Shown: positions 1 through 9,328, counted from the stretch's first letter. The stretch is DNA of 64,000 bases from Hydrogenophaga sp. BPS33 (GCF_009859475.1 NZ_CP044549.1:3224001-3288000); one strand, 5' to 3'. The notes: generated from the letters alone by a model not told the origin. A program made the numbers and translations.

Positions 1-2
1 TT

Positions 3-362
3 GTGGAAGAGCAGCGCATTCCCAAGGAGCTGGAGTGGGACGAGGCCGATGCGGTGGCGGTGCACGCGGTGGCCTACAACCGCCTGGGCCGGCCGGTCGC
101 CACCGGCCGTTTGCTGCCGCACGAACCCGGCGTGGCGCGCATCGGCCGCATGGCGGTGGAACGCTCGCTGCGTGGCGGGCGGCTGGGGCGCGACGTGCTG
201 CATGCGCTCATGGACGCGGCGCGCCAGCGCGGGGACAGGGAAGTGGTGCTGCACGCGCAGAACACCGCCGAGGGGTTCTATGCGCGGCTGGGGTATGAGC
301 GGCGAGGGGAGCCGTTCGAAGAGGCGGGGATTGCGCACCAGGAGATGGTGGCGAAGCTGTAG
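3..362 (+). CDS. GNAT family N-acetyltransferase, 5'-truncated
   Basis: C-terminal 119 residues of a Gcn5-related acetyltransferase; the reading frame enters from the left window edge, so the true start is not visible. The segment R-I-G-R-M-A-V followed by R-G-x-x-L-G-R-D-V is the beta4/acetyl-CoA pyrophosphate-binding motif A of the family, and the N-T-A-E-G-F-Y-A-R-L-G-Y stretch near the end is the usual motif B. The whole family is about 150 residues, so roughly 30 are missing. The substrate cannot be told from the sequence. It is convergent with the following minus-strand gene. Confidence 0.8.
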   Translation: MEEQRIPKELEWDEADAVAVHAVAYNRLGRPVATGRLLPHEPGVARIGRMAVERSLRGGRLGRDVLHALMDAARQRGDREVVLHAQNTAEGFYARLGYERRGEPFEEAGIAHQEMVAKL

Positions 363-394
363 CCATCGGCGAACGGGCCAAGCCGTGCTTGAAA

Positions 395-1237
395 CTACCA
401 GCGCAAGGTTTCGAGGCGGTGTTCAGCGTGGCCGATGCCGGGGGCGATGCGAGGGTCGTGCGTCCACTCGTTCATCTGCACGTTCCAATCGCAGGGGCCC
501 GGAGTCGCTCTGACCACCAGGCTGCTGCGCGTGCCATAGGCGCGTCCCGGCATGCGCACGAACGGGCTGGACAATGCCCGCTCCATATCATCGGGCACGC
601 CGGTGTGCGGCAGTTCGAGTGCGTTGGCCACGCCCGAATCCAACAGCGTGTTCGTGAGCAGTGTCATCCAGGCCTCGTCGGTGGCGTGCTCGCGCAAGCC
701 GGCCAGCGATTCGTTCACCGCCTGCTTCAAGCGCAGGGTCTTGGGCCAGGGTGTGTCGAGACTGGCATTGGACAGGCCGTACACGCCCGCACCCAACGTC
801 TTGCGGTGCAAGGTGGGCGCACGAGGCTCGTGCGGGGCCTCGGGGTCGCGGTTGCCCAGCCAGCTCCAGCGCTGTAGGTGGAAGTCGCCCACCACCAGGT
901 TGAAACCGCCGTAGGCCTCGGGGTCGATCCCGTCGGCAAACCGGTCTTGGTCGCCATCGCTTTGCAGCCAGCGTGTGACGAGCTCTCCCCGGCTGCGCGA
1001 GCCCGGACCCGCAACCGACTGGCGCACATTGGTCAGCATGGCCACGCGGCCTTTCGGGCTCAAGGCGAGCCAGGTGCCGCCATCGCGCAAGTCGCGCCCG
1101 GCCACCACCTCCGTGCCGTCGTCCAGCGTCCAGCGATGCAGCGCCGCGGTAGGGCGGTCGTGGAACTCGTCGCGGTTGGCCGCGATGAGCAAGGGACAAC
1201 GCGGCTCGGCGTTCAGGGCAAAGGCGATGAGGCACAT
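395..1237 (-). CDS. NRDE family protein (Tango2-like)
   Basis: 280-residue protein that opens with M-C-L-I-A-F and carries A-A-N-R-D-E-F near residue 20, the signature that names the NRDE family (PF05742, TANGO2 homologues). Cys2 at the N terminus recalls N-terminal nucleophile hydrolases, but the reaction is not established for the family. The start ATG lies 20 nt downstream of the ygfZ stop, so the two are probably cotranscribed. Length is normal for bacterial members (about 250-280). No signal peptide or membrane segment is seen, so it is probably cytoplasmic. Confidence 0.8.
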   Translation of the reverse strand: MCLIAFALNAEPRCPLLIAANRDEFHDRPTAALHRWTLDDGTEVVAGRDLRDGGTWLALSPKGRVAMLTNVRQSVAGPGSRSRGELVTRWLQSDGDQDRFADGIDPEAYGGFNLVVGDFHLQRWSWLGNRDPEAPHEPRAPTLHRKTLGAGVYGLSNASLDTPWPKTLRLKQAVNESLAGLREHATDEAWMTLLTNTLLDSGVANALELPHTGVPDDMERALSSPFVRMPGRAYGTRSSLVVRATPGPCDWNVQMNEWTHDPRIAPGIGHAEHRLETLRW

Positions 1238-1257
1238 GGCAGCACCGGCCGAGGTGG

Positions 1258-2202
1258 TCAGATGTCTTCGAGCAGGGAGTAGGGCAGGGGCAGCAACTGC
1301 AACGCCGCACCGCTGGCGCTGCCGGCGTGCAGGCTGCCGTCGGTGGTCGCGTTGGTCTGCATGGAGACGATGGCGTCGAACCCGCCGGCGGGGTGGGCCG
1401 CGGCCTGCACCACGGTGCCGCAGGGTTGTTCGGCGTCGCGGCTGTGAAAGACTTCCTCGCCCGCTGCCATAGGCGCATCGCCGTGCACCACATAGGCCCG
1501 ACGCTTGAGGGTGCCGCGGAACTGGCTGCGTGCCACCACTTCCTGTCCGGGGTAGCAGCCCTTCTTGAAGTTCACGCCACCCACCGATTCGTAGTTCAGC
1601 ATCTGCGGCACGAAGGCGTCGAACACCGGCTGGCTCAGCGTGGCCACGCCGCTGCGCACCTCAAGCCATTGCCACAGCGGCTCGGCCAGGGGTTCGCCCT
1701 GGGGTGCATCGTTCTGTGCCGGTGCCACCCAGAGGGCTCGCGCCAGGCCTTCTGCGGGGTACAGGCGCACCACACTGGCATCGCCATCGCGCCATTGGCT
1801 CCAGGGCGCATCGGGCAGCGCGGGTGGCACGGCCGAGCCGACCATGCCGTACAGCGCGTAGGCCTCGCTCGCATCGCTCAGCCGGACCTTGGCGCGCAGC
1901 ACGAACATGGTCAGGCGCTTGAGCGTCGGGGCCAGCAGGTCGCGGCCGCAGACGAGCAGGATCTCGGTTTCGCTGCGCTTGAAGCCGACGAAGCTGGCCT
2001 GCATGCGGCCTTTGGCCGAACAGAACGCGGCCAGGCGTGCTTCGGACAGCTTGAGCAAGGCAAAGTCCTGCGTGAGCTGGCCTTGCAGGAAGGTGGCAGC
2101 GTCTTCGCCTTCCACGCGAATCACGCCGAGATTTGCAAGACGGGTGATGCCGCTGGTGGCGAGGCCGGCGGCGGCGCTGTGGGGGATCGTCGAGGTGCTC
2201 AT
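1258..2202 (-). CDS. ygfZ: YgfZ/GcvT-like folate-binding Fe-S maintenance protein
   Basis: A protein of about 314 residues with the family signature K-G-C-Y-P-G-Q-E-V at about two thirds of its length, the folate/Fe-S related motif containing the conserved cysteine of YgfZ/CAF17 proteins. Family knowledge: these act with tetrahydrofolate in repair or assembly of certain Fe-S enzymes such as MiaB. The chosen start is the second ATG (M-S-T-S-T-I-P); an ATG five codons upstream at 2217 is possible and neither has a clear ribosome-binding site. It is divergent from mltG and followed on its own strand by the NRDE gene. Confidence 0.85.
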   Translation of the reverse strand: MSTSTIPHSAAAGLATSGITRLANLGVIRVEGEDAATFLQGQLTQDFALLKLSEARLAAFCSAKGRMQASFVGFKRSETEILLVCGRDLLAPTLKRLTMFVLRAKVRLSDASEAYALYGMVGSAVPPALPDAPWSQWRDGDASVVRLYPAEGLARALWVAPAQNDAPQGEPLAEPLWQWLEVRSGVATLSQPVFDAFVPQMLNYESVGGVNFKKGCYPGQEVVARSQFRGTLKRRAYVVHGDAPMAAGEEVFHSRDAEQPCGTVVQAAAHPAGGFDAIVSMQTNATTDGSLHAGSASGAALQLLPLPYSLLEDI

Positions 2203-2273
2203 CGCGTGGATTATCATGGCCGACCCGATTCCCCGTCGCCTGTTCCCGCCTTGTCCCTGACGAGCCTAAGCCC

Positions 2274-3278
2274 GTGATCCGCTTCCTGAAATTCCTGGTG
2301 GTTTTGCCCTTGCTGGCAGGCCTGTTGGCGGCCGTCGGGGGCCTGTGGTGGCTCCAGCAGCCACTGCCGCTGTCCGCGTCGCAACCCGCACCGCTGGTGG
2401 TGACGATCGGGCCGGGATCTTCCGCGCAAAAAGTCGCCGATACCATCGTGGACGCGGGCGTCAACACCCCACCGGGCTTGCTTTACGCCTGGTTCCGCCT
2501 CTCCGGCCAGGCGCGCGACATCAAGGCCGGCACCTACGAAGTCGCCACCGGCACCACGCCCCGGGCCTTGTTGTCCAAGCTGGTGCGCGGGGAGCAGGCG
2601 TTGCGCAGCGTCACGCTGGTGGAGGGGTGGAATATCCGCCAGGTTCTGCAGGCGGTGCGCAGTTCGCCCGATCTCACGCAGGACATGGACGGCATGAGCC
2701 ACAGCGACATCATGGCGCTCATCGGCTACCCAGGCCGCCATCCCGAAGGCCGTTTCTTTCCCGATACCTACCGCGTCGTCACGCGCGCGCCTGCCTCCAG
2801 TGTGCTCAAACAGGCCGCCCAGGCCATGGAGCAGCGGCTGGCCCAGGCCTGGGAGCAACGCGACGGCGCGTCGCCCTTGCGCACGCCAGACGAAGCGCTC
2901 GTCCTCGCCAGCATCGTCGAGAAGGAAACTGGTCTGGAGAGCGACCGTCGGCGCGTGGCCTCCGTGTTTTCGAACCGGCTGCGCGTCGGCATGCGGCTGC
3001 AGACCGATCCCGCGGTGATCTACGGCCTGGGTGAACGCTTCGATGGCAACCTGCGTCGGGCCGACCTGGACACGGACACGCACTACAACACCTATACCCG
3101 GGCAGGGTTGCCGCCCACGCCGATCGCCATGCCTGGCATGGCGTCGTTGTTGGCGGCCGTGCGCCCGGCGTCCAGCGACGCCATGTATTTCGTGTCGCGT
3201 GGCGACGGCTCCAGCCAGTTCAGCGCCACGCTCGAAGAACACAATGCGGCGGTGCGGCGCTACATCCTGCGCCGCTGA
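2274..3278 (+). CDS. mltG: Endolytic peptidoglycan transglycosylase MltG
   Basis: 334-residue membrane-anchored YceG/MltG protein. One hydrophobic segment at about residues 5-25 anchors it; the periplasmic LysM-like part is followed by the catalytic domain with the conserved A-S-I-V-E-K-E-T-G block (about residue 210), whose glutamate is the predicted catalytic residue, and the G-L-P-P-T-P-I-A-M-P-G block near the C terminus. It is thought to cut nascent glycan strands and set their length. The start is a GTG. It stands 33 nt before tmk in the usual betaproteobacterial order mltG-tmk-holB-pilZ-tatD. Confidence 0.93.
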   Translation: MIRFLKFLVVLPLLAGLLAAVGGLWWLQQPLPLSASQPAPLVVTIGPGSSAQKVADTIVDAGVNTPPGLLYAWFRLSGQARDIKAGTYEVATGTTPRALLSKLVRGEQALRSVTLVEGWNIRQVLQAVRSSPDLTQDMDGMSHSDIMALIGYPGRHPEGRFFPDTYRVVTRAPASSVLKQAAQAMEQRLAQAWEQRDGASPLRTPDEALVLASIVEKETGLESDRRRVASVFSNRLRVGMRLQTDPAVIYGLGERFDGNLRRADLDTDTHYNTYTRAGLPPTPIAMPGMASLLAAVRPASSDAMYFVSRGDGSSQFSATLEEHNAAVRRYILRR

Positions 3279-3311
3279 CCCGCATCCTTTCCCCGTTCCC
3301 AACCTCCATAC

Positions 3312-3965
3312 ATGCCCTCGGCCGGACTCTTCATCACCTTCGAAGGCATCGACGGCGCGGGCAAGTCTACGCACATTGCGGGTCTGGCCGATGCCTTTCG
3401 CGCCGCCGGGCGCATGGTGGTCCTCACGCGCGAACCCGGCGGCACACCGCTGGCGGAGAAACTGCGCGACCTGGTCTTGAACGACGCGATGGATCCGCTG
3501 AGCGAGGCCCTGTTGATGTTCGCCGCGCGCCGCGACCACCTGCAGCAAGTGATCGAGCCCGCGCTGCGGCGCGGCGAGGTCGTGCTCTGTGACCGCTTCA
3601 CGGACGCCACTTTCGCCTACCAGGGCAGTGGTCGGGGCTTCGATCTGGACGTGCTGCGCCAGCTCGAGCAATGGGTGCAAGCCCGGCCAGACGGCGAGCC
3701 CTTGCGCCAGCCCGATCTCACCGTGTGGTTCGACCTGCCACCGGTGGTCGCGGCCCAACGCCTGGCCGCTGCGCGTTCGCCGGACCGCTTCGAGTCACAG
3801 CCCCAGGCGTTCTTCGAGCGCGTGGCGGCAGGCTACGCCGCGCGCATGACGCAGGCGCCTGCTCGCTTTGCCCGTATTGCATCGGACCAGCCGAAGGAGC
3901 AGGTCTGGCAACAGGTGCACACGGCAGTGGCGCAGCGGGGTTGGTTGAAAGGAGGCGCTGCATGA
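3312..3965 (+). CDS. tmk: Thymidylate kinase
   Basis: 217 residues, normal length. The P-loop [11 protein letters not shown] is at residues 9-19, the D-R-F motif that binds the dTMP side is at about 95-97, and the lid arginine stretch R-S-P-D-R-F-E is at about 156-162. It phosphorylates dTMP to dTDP with ATP in the cytoplasm. Spacing to mltG is short and the following holB begins within about 60 nt, so all three look cotranscribed. Confidence 0.96.
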   Translation: MPSAGLFITFEGIDGAGKSTHIAGLADAFRAAGRMVVLTREPGGTPLAEKLRDLVLNDAMDPLSEALLMFAARRDHLQQVIEPALRRGEVVLCDRFTDATFAYQGSGRGFDLDVLRQLEQWVQARPDGEPLRQPDLTVWFDLPPVVAAQRLAAARSPDRFESQPQAFFERVAAGYAARMTQAPARFARIASDQPKEQVWQQVHTAVAQRGWLKGGAA

Positions 3966-4026
3966 GCGCCGCCCGGCCGTTCCTAAGGCGCTTGGCCCCC
4001 CAGTGCGCAGCACGGAGGGAAGTCCA

Positions 4027-5061
4027 TTGAGCGCGACACCCTTGGCACCCTGGCTGCAAGGCCAGTTGCGCAGTTTGCTGGGCCACCGGGGACATGCGCT
4101 CCTGCTGGCCGGGCCGTCGGGTCTGGGGCAATACGACCTCGCGCTGGCGCTGGCGCGGGCTTGGCTCTGCGAAAACCCCAGCGCCGACGGTGCCTGTGGC
4201 GTCTGCGGCAGTTGCCATGCCATCGACGTGCGCACGCACGCCGATCTGTGCGTGCTGATGCCCGAGACCCAGTGCCAGGCCCTGGGCTGGCCGCTGGACG
4301 AGGGCGCGCAGAAAGAGATCGACGACAAGAAGCGCAAGCCCAGCAAGCTGATCCGGGTAGAGGCGGCGCGCGAAGCGGTGGCCTTCACACAGTTCACGCG
4401 CTCGCGCGGCCGCACGAAGGTGATCCTGGTGCATCCCGCCGAGCGCATGAACGTCGAATCGGCCAACACGCTGCTCAAGACACTGGAAGAGCCTCTGGGC
4501 GAGGTGCGCTTTGTGCTCGCCACCGAAGCGGCGCACCAGTTGCTGCCGACCATCCGCAGCCGTTGCCAGACGCATGCCATGGTGTGGCCCACCGAGCCTG
4601 AGGCCCTGGACTGGCTGGTGCAACAGACCAGTGCGGCGGGCAAGGCGGTGGACCGCGCCCAGGCCCAGGCCTGGTTGCAGGCGGCGGGCGGCCGTCCCGA
4701 CGACGCCCTGGCCCTGGCCGATAGCGGATTGCAAGGGGCCACCTGGGCGCAACTGCCGCAAGCCCTTTCCCGGGGCGATTGGGGAACGCTGGCAGGCTGG
4801 CCGCCGGCTCAGCAATTGGCCGTGCTGCAAAAACTGTGTCACGACCTGATGGCACACGCCGCTGGCGCGCCGCCGCGCTTTTTCCCGACCGAGCAACTGC
4901 CACCGGCGCCCCGCTGGGCGGTGCTTGCGCAATGGTCGCGTGAGTTGGTCGCGGCCGCGCGCACGGTCGAGCATCCGTACAGTGCAAACCTGACGCAAGA
5001 AGCCTGGGCGGCCCGAACGCGGCAGGTGCTGGCCAGCGGAGCAGGGCGCAGGGACGGCTGA
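4027..5061 (+). CDS. holB: DNA polymerase III delta' subunit (clamp loader)
   Basis: 344-residue clamp-loader subunit. The nucleotide-binding loop reads G-P-S-G-L-G-Q-Y, so the lysine and Ser/Thr of a working Walker A are missing, as is typical of delta', which does not hydrolyse ATP. Four cysteines in the C-x8-C-x2-C-x2-C pattern (about residues 49-64) form the family zinc module, and T-L-L-K-T-L-E-E-P plus I-R-S-R-C stand for the sensor region. The TTG at 4027 is chosen because it has a strong GGAGGGA at 4014-4020; an in-frame GTG at 4003 lacks this. It follows tmk. Confidence 0.92.
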   Translation: MSATPLAPWLQGQLRSLLGHRGHALLLAGPSGLGQYDLALALARAWLCENPSADGACGVCGSCHAIDVRTHADLCVLMPETQCQALGWPLDEGAQKEIDDKKRKPSKLIRVEAAREAVAFTQFTRSRGRTKVILVHPAERMNVESANTLLKTLEEPLGEVRFVLATEAAHQLLPTIRSRCQTHAMVWPTEPEALDWLVQQTSAAGKAVDRAQAQAWLQAAGGRPDDALALADSGLQGATWAQLPQALSRGDWGTLAGWPPAQQLAVLQKLCHDLMAHAAGAPPRFFPTEQLPPAPRWAVLAQWSRELVAAARTVEHPYSANLTQEAWAARTRQVLASGAGRRDG

Positions 5062-5179
5062 AGCCGGGCCTCGCACCGATGTGCGAGGCGACGAATCACG
5101 GATTTCTCACGGGTTCGGCGAAAAGTTGGTGCAGCAGGACCCGCCGCTCACGGGAGTGTTGCCGCTAAACTCGCGCCTC

Positions 5180-5551
5180 ATGAGCACCTCTCCGGCCCCA
5201 ACAGCGACGACGGCGCGTCCGAGCGTGATCCAGCTCTCCATCAAGGAGAAGGCCGCTCTGTATGCCGCCTACATTCCCTTGTTCGCCGACGGCGGGATCT
5301 TCATCCCCTCCGCTCGCGAGTACCGGCTCGGCGATGACGTGTATGTGTTGCTCAGCCTTCCCGATGACCCGCAACGCTATCCGGTGGCCGGCAAGGTGGC
5401 CTGGGTGACGCCCGCCAAGGCGCAAGGCGCCCGCACCCAGGGCGTGGGCATCCGGTTCCCCTCCGACGAGAAGTCGCGCCAGCTCAAACTCAAGATCGAA
5501 GAGATCCTGGGCTCCAGCCTGGGCTCTGACCGCGCCACGCAGACACTCTGA
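5180..5551 (+). CDS. PilZ domain protein (type IV pilus-type)
   Basis: 123-residue single PilZ domain. Visible landmarks are S-I-K-E-K-A-A-L-Y at the start of the domain, F-A-D-G-G-I-F-I-P, and the V-G-I-R-F close to the C terminus. Like P. aeruginosa PilZ, it lacks the RxxxR and D/NxSxxG c-di-GMP ligand residues, so it may act in pilus biogenesis rather than as a nucleotide receptor; this is inference from family knowledge. The ATG at 5180 is preferred over an in-frame upstream start because the domain begins right after it. The place between holB and tatD is conserved in related bacteria. Confidence 0.85.
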   Translation: MSTSPAPTATTARPSVIQLSIKEKAALYAAYIPLFADGGIFIPSAREYRLGDDVYVLLSLPDDPQRYPVAGKVAWVTPAKAQGARTQGVGIRFPSDEKSRQLKLKIEEILGSSLGSDRATQTL

Positions 5552-5555
5552 GCGC

Positions 5556-5605
5556 AAGCCCAATGGCCGGTGGGGCGCACAATGCGTGCCCATCGGCTTT
5601 TTTTT
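5556..5605 (+). terminator. Rho-independent terminator after pilZ gene
   Basis: An imperfect stem begins with AAGCC at 5556-5560 and closes with GGCTT at 5595-5599, with inner ATGG/CCAT pairing, and runs into eight T residues. It sits directly after the PilZ stop and before tatD, so it would end the mltG-tmk-holB-pilZ transcript. Confidence 0.6.
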
Positions 5606-5624
5606 GTGTCCGCGCCTTCCCTTC

Positions 5625-6455
5625 ATGTTCACCGATTCCCATTGCCATCTGAGTTTCCCGGAGCTGAGAGCCCGGTTGCCTGAAATCCTGGCCGAGATGT
5701 CGCAAGCGCAGGTCGACCGCGCGCTGTGCATCTGCACCACCCTGGAAGAGTTCGACGACGTGCTCGGCCTGGCCCAGGCCCATGGCCATCTGTGGGCCAC
5801 CGTCGGCGTTCACCCCGACAACGAAGACGTTCGGGAGCCCTGCCTGGAGGATCTCTTGCGCAGCGCAGCGCATCCCAAGGTCATTGGCATTGGTGAGACC
5901 GGGCTGGACTACTACCGGCTGGGCGAACGGACCGTGGCCGATATGGCGTGGCAGCGCGAGCGCTTTCGCACCCACATCCGCGCTGGGCGTCAAACCGATT
6001 TGCCTCTCGTGATCCACACCCGCAGCGCGTCGGCCGACACCTTGGCGATCCTGGCCGAGGAGGGCGGTTTCCGTTCGGCGTCAGGTGTTGGCCAGGCTTT
6101 GTCCAAGGGCGTGTTCCATTGCTTCACGGAAACCATGGACGTCGCCCGCGCGGCGCTCGACCTGGGTTTCTATGTGTCCTTCTCCGGCATCCTGACCTTT
6201 CGCAACGCTGCCGATCTGCGCGAAGTCGCGGCGTTCGTGCCGCTCGATCGCACACTCATCGAAACCGACAGCCCCTACCTGGCGCCGGTGCCCCACCGGG
6301 GAAAGACCAATACCCCGGCCTGGGTGCCCTGGGTGGCACAACAGGTTGCCGACATCAAGGGCCTGGCAGTGGACACAGTGGCCGAGGCCACCAGCCGCAA
6401 TTTCGAGCGGCTTTTTGACAAGGTCAACGGCCGCCCCGTGGCTGACAACATTTAA
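5625..6455 (+). CDS. tatD: TatD family metal-dependent hydrolase
   Basis: 276-residue TIM-barrel hydrolase. The metal ligands of the family are all visible: D-S-H-C-H-L at the N terminus, the glutamate in G-E-T-G-L-D-Y-Y, the histidines in V-I-H-T-R and F-H-C-F, and the aspartate in E-T-D-S-P-Y-L-A-P. Members are Mg-dependent 3'-5' nucleases or deoxyribonuclease-like phosphoesterases. The ATG at 5625 gives M-F-T-D-S-H-C-H-L, the normal N terminus; an earlier in-frame start would place it inside the preceding terminator. Confidence 0.93.
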   Translation: MFTDSHCHLSFPELRARLPEILAEMSQAQVDRALCICTTLEEFDDVLGLAQAHGHLWATVGVHPDNEDVREPCLEDLLRSAAHPKVIGIGETGLDYYRLGERTVADMAWQRERFRTHIRAGRQTDLPLVIHTRSASADTLAILAEEGGFRSASGVGQALSKGVFHCFTETMDVARAALDLGFYVSFSGILTFRNAADLREVAAFVPLDRTLIETDSPYLAPVPHRGKTNTPAWVPWVAQQVADIKGLAVDTVAEATSRNFERLFDKVNGRPVADNI

Positions 6456-6472
6456 ATATTTACATTAAAAAC

Positions 6473-7144
6473 ATGAAAAATCACGTTGTTTTTAAATGGA
6501 TATTTTCTCTGCTTGTCACCATATCAACGGCCGTGCAAGCCAGTTCGTTCGAAGATTTTTTCATTGCCATCAAACGCAACGACGTGCCCGCGCTGCGCCA
6601 GTTGGCGCAGCGCGGATTCGATATGAACACCCGCAACGAAGCCGGCGACCCCGGGCTCGTGCTGGCCATCCGCGATGGATCGGGCGCTGTCGCGCAGTAT
6701 CTGGTCAGCGAGAAGTCGGTGAACATCGAGGCCCGCACAGCCAAGGACGAGAGCGCCCTCATGCTGGCGGCGCTCAAGGGCGAGCTGGATCTGGCGCGTC
6801 GATTGATCGCACGCCAAGCCGAGGTCAACAAACCCGGCTGGACGCCGTTGCATTACGCCGCCACGCACCCCGGCAACGCCAGCGTCGACATGGTGCGGCT
6901 CATGCTGGAGCACCACGCCTATATCGACGCCGAGTCGCCCAACGGCACTACGCCGCTGATGATGGCGGCCCAGTACGGCCAACCGGCCGTGGTCCAGCTC
7001 CTGCTGGACGAGGGCGCCGACCCCTTGATCAAAAACCAGAGGGGACTGACCGCAATGGATTTCGCGCACCGCGCCGGCCGCGCGGCATCGGCAGAAATGA
7101 TCGCGGCCGTTGTACGTGCGCGTCAACCCAAGGGAAAGTGGTGA
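6473..7144 (+). CDS. Ankyrin-repeat protein, exported
   Basis: 223 residues with a signal peptide of about 22 residues (K-N start, hydrophobic run, cleavage likely after V-Q-A). Five or so ankyrin repeats follow from residue 27 to about 210, each with the T-P-L/A-L-M-L-A-A and D-x-x-A core. Such single-domain periplasmic ankyrin proteins are common next to housekeeping genes in Burkholderiales; the partner is unknown. The stretch just upstream (6450-6475) is unusually AT-rich for this genome and could hold a promoter. The protein ends near an unrelated transporter operon. Confidence 0.8.
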   Translation: MKNHVVFKWIFSLLVTISTAVQASSFEDFFIAIKRNDVPALRQLAQRGFDMNTRNEAGDPGLVLAIRDGSGAVAQYLVSEKSVNIEARTAKDESALMLAALKGELDLARRLIARQAEVNKPGWTPLHYAATHPGNASVDMVRLMLEHHAYIDAESPNGTTPLMMAAQYGQPAVVQLLLDEGADPLIKNQRGLTAMDFAHRAGRAASAEMIAAVVRARQPKGKW

Positions 7145-7268
7145 GCGAGAGCATGTAGCAAGGCCTTGTGGCCCAACTTGGTGCAGCCAAAAGTAGGTGT
7201 AACCCACATGAGCCGATCGGCTGAGTGGCATCACAATCGCCCGCGGATCTACAAAACCAGGAGACGCC

Positions 7269-7757
7269 ATGAAATTGGCCAGCCAAAAAGACTTCTTTTC
7301 AGGATTGATGTTCACCGCCGTCGGCGTCGCGTTCGCGATAGGTGCCACCAACTTCACCATTGGCAGCGCCGCGCGTATGGGCCCAGGCTATTTCCCGTTG
7401 TTGCTCGGCATCGTGCTGATCCTTTTGGGATTCACGATCACGGCGCAGTCGTTCAGGAGCAATGCGCCCAATGGCGATCCCGTCGGGCGCTTTGCCTGGC
7501 GGCCTCTTGGCTTCATCATCGGAGCCAACCTGGCCTTCGGTGTGTTGCTGGTCGGCGTACCTGCCCTGGGCATCCCGGCCTTCGGCATGATCATCGCGAT
7601 CTATGCGCTGGTGCTGATTGCGGGTTACGCCCGTCCCAACTGCAGCTTCAAGGAGTCCGTGGTCCTCGCCACGGTCCTCGCGGTGGGCAGCTATTTCGCC
7701 TTCGTATACGCATTGAATCTGCAGTTCCCGGTGTGGCCTGCGTTCGTGTCCGCCTGA
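7269..7757 (+). CDS. tctB: Tripartite tricarboxylate transporter small membrane subunit TctB
   Basis: 162-residue membrane protein with four predicted transmembrane segments, opening with K-D-F-F-S-G and the R-M-G-P-G-Y-F-P motif at about residues 36-43 that is characteristic of TctB. It forms the inner-membrane channel with the large TctA encoded 15 nt downstream. An AGGAG lies just before the ATG. The periplasmic solute receptor TctC, which decides the substrate, is not next to it, so the substrate is unknown. Confidence 0.9.
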   Translation: MKLASQKDFFSGLMFTAVGVAFAIGATNFTIGSAARMGPGYFPLLLGIVLILLGFTITAQSFRSNAPNGDPVGRFAWRPLGFIIGANLAFGVLLVGVPALGIPAFGMIIAIYALVLIAGYARPNCSFKESVVLATVLAVGSYFAFVYALNLQFPVWPAFVSA

Positions 7758-7772
7758 CCCGGAGACTATCGA

Positions 7773-9284
7773 ATGGAACTTCTTGATCATTTGGCGCTGG
7801 GCTTCGGCGTCGCCTTCACCTTTCAGAACATCCTGTACGCGCTGATCGGGTGTCTGCTGGGCACCTTGATCGGCGTGTTGCCAGGCATCGGGCCGGTGGC
7901 CACGATCGCCATGCTGCTGCCGGCCACTTACGGTCTGCCTCCCGTGGCGGCGCTGATCATGCTGGCCGGTATCTATTACGGTGCGCAATATGGTGGATCC
8001 ACCACTGCCATTCTGGTCAACCTGCCGGGCGAGTCTTCGTCCGTGGTCACGGTGATCGATGGTCACCAGATGGCCAAGAAGGGCAGGGCGGGTCCCGCCT
8101 TGGCTGCAGCGGGCATTGGCTCGTTCTTCGCCGGCTGTGTGGGCACCTTGTGGCTGGCCGCCTTCGCGCCACCCCTTACCGAAGTTGCCCTGAGCTTTGG
8201 TCCTGCCGAGTACTTCTCGCTCATGATCGTCGGCTTGATCGGCTCGGTGGTGCTGGCTTCGGGATCGCTCGTCAAGGCATTGGCCATGATCGTGCTCGGC
8301 TTGCTGCTGGGCCTGGTGGGCACCGACGTGAACTCGGGTGTCGCCCGCTTCAGCTTCGACATTCCGGAACTCACCGACGGCATCAGCTTCACCGTGATCG
8401 CCATGGGCGTGTTCGGCTACGGGGAAATCATTTCCAACCTGTCCACGCCCGAAGGCGAGCGCAGCGTGTTCACCGACAAGGTGCAAGGCTTGATGCCCAC
8501 GAAGGAAGACTTCAAGAACATGGTGCCTGCTGTGCTCCGTGGTACGGCCTTGGGCTCTTGCCTGGGCATTCTGCCTGGCGGTGGTGCGTTGCTGTCTGCT
8601 TTCGCCGCGTACACGATCGAGAAGAAGGTCAAGATGAAGCCGGGCGAAATTCCGTTCGGCCAAGGCAATATCCGTGGTGTGGCCGGTCCTGAGTCTGCCA
8701 ACAACGCCGGTGCGCAAGCGTCCTTCATTCCGCTGCTGACACTGGGTATTCCGCCCAACGCCGTGATGGCTCTGATGGTGGGTGCGATGACGATCCACAA
8801 CATCCAGCCGGGCCCGCAGGTCATGACCAGCAACCCCGAGTTGTTCTGGGGCCTGATTGCCTCCATGTGGATCGGCAACGCCATGCTGATCATCCTGAAC
8901 CTGCCGCTGATCGGCATATGGATCAAGCTGCTGGCCGTGCCTTACCGCTGGTTGTTCCCGGCCATCGTGTTGTTCTGTGCGATCGGGGTGTACTCGACCA
9001 ACAACAACAACTTCGACATCTGGATGGTCGCCATCTTCGGTGTGATCGGCTACATCTTCATCAAGCTCGGCTGTGAACCCGCGCCCCTGCTGCTGGGTTT
9101 CATTCTGGGCCCCATGATGGAGGAATATCTGCGGCGCGCGTTGCTGATTTCTCGCGGCGACTGGAGCGTCTTCGTAACCCGTCCCATTTCCGCCTCATTG
9201 CTGGGTGTGGCTGCACTGATGTTGGTCATCGTGCTGCTGCCATCGATCAAGAAGAAACGCGAAGAAGCTTTCGTCGAAGAGTGA
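7773..9284 (+). CDS. tctA: Tripartite tricarboxylate transporter large membrane subunit TctA
   Basis: 503 residues, about twelve hydrophobic segments, with the family blocks G-T-L-I-G-V-L-P-G-I-G-P near residue 30, Y-Y-G-A-Q-Y-G-G-S near residue 70 and L-T-L-G-I-P-P-N-A-V near residue 325. It is the ion-coupled permease of the TTT family. It is cotranscribed with tctB, and the operon is closed by the terminator at 9329-9364. There is no adjacent tctC or tctDE regulator. Confidence 0.93.
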   Translation: MELLDHLALGFGVAFTFQNILYALIGCLLGTLIGVLPGIGPVATIAMLLPATYGLPPVAALIMLAGIYYGAQYGGSTTAILVNLPGESSSVVTVIDGHQMAKKGRAGPALAAAGIGSFFAGCVGTLWLAAFAPPLTEVALSFGPAEYFSLMIVGLIGSVVLASGSLVKALAMIVLGLLLGLVGTDVNSGVARFSFDIPELTDGISFTVIAMGVFGYGEIISNLSTPEGERSVFTDKVQGLMPTKEDFKNMVPAVLRGTALGSCLGILPGGGALLSAFAAYTIEKKVKMKPGEIPFGQGNIRGVAGPESANNAGAQASFIPLLTLGIPPNAVMALMVGAMTIHNIQPGPQVMTSNPELFWGLIASMWIGNAMLIILNLPLIGIWIKLLAVPYRWLFPAIVLFCAIGVYSTNNNNFDIWMVAIFGVIGYIFIKLGCEPAPLLLGFILGPMMEEYLRRALLISRGDWSVFVTRPISASLLGVAALMLVIVLLPSIKKKREEAFVEE

Positions 9285-9328
9285 TGCTTGGCCGCCGGGT
9301 GCGAACCACCCGGTAGGAGAGGTCCGAT

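Noticed and set aside
3718..5076. Long minus-strand frame opposite tmk and holB
   Set aside because: Shadow of two well-supported plus-strand genes; codon pattern of GC-rich antisense DNA, no family motif.
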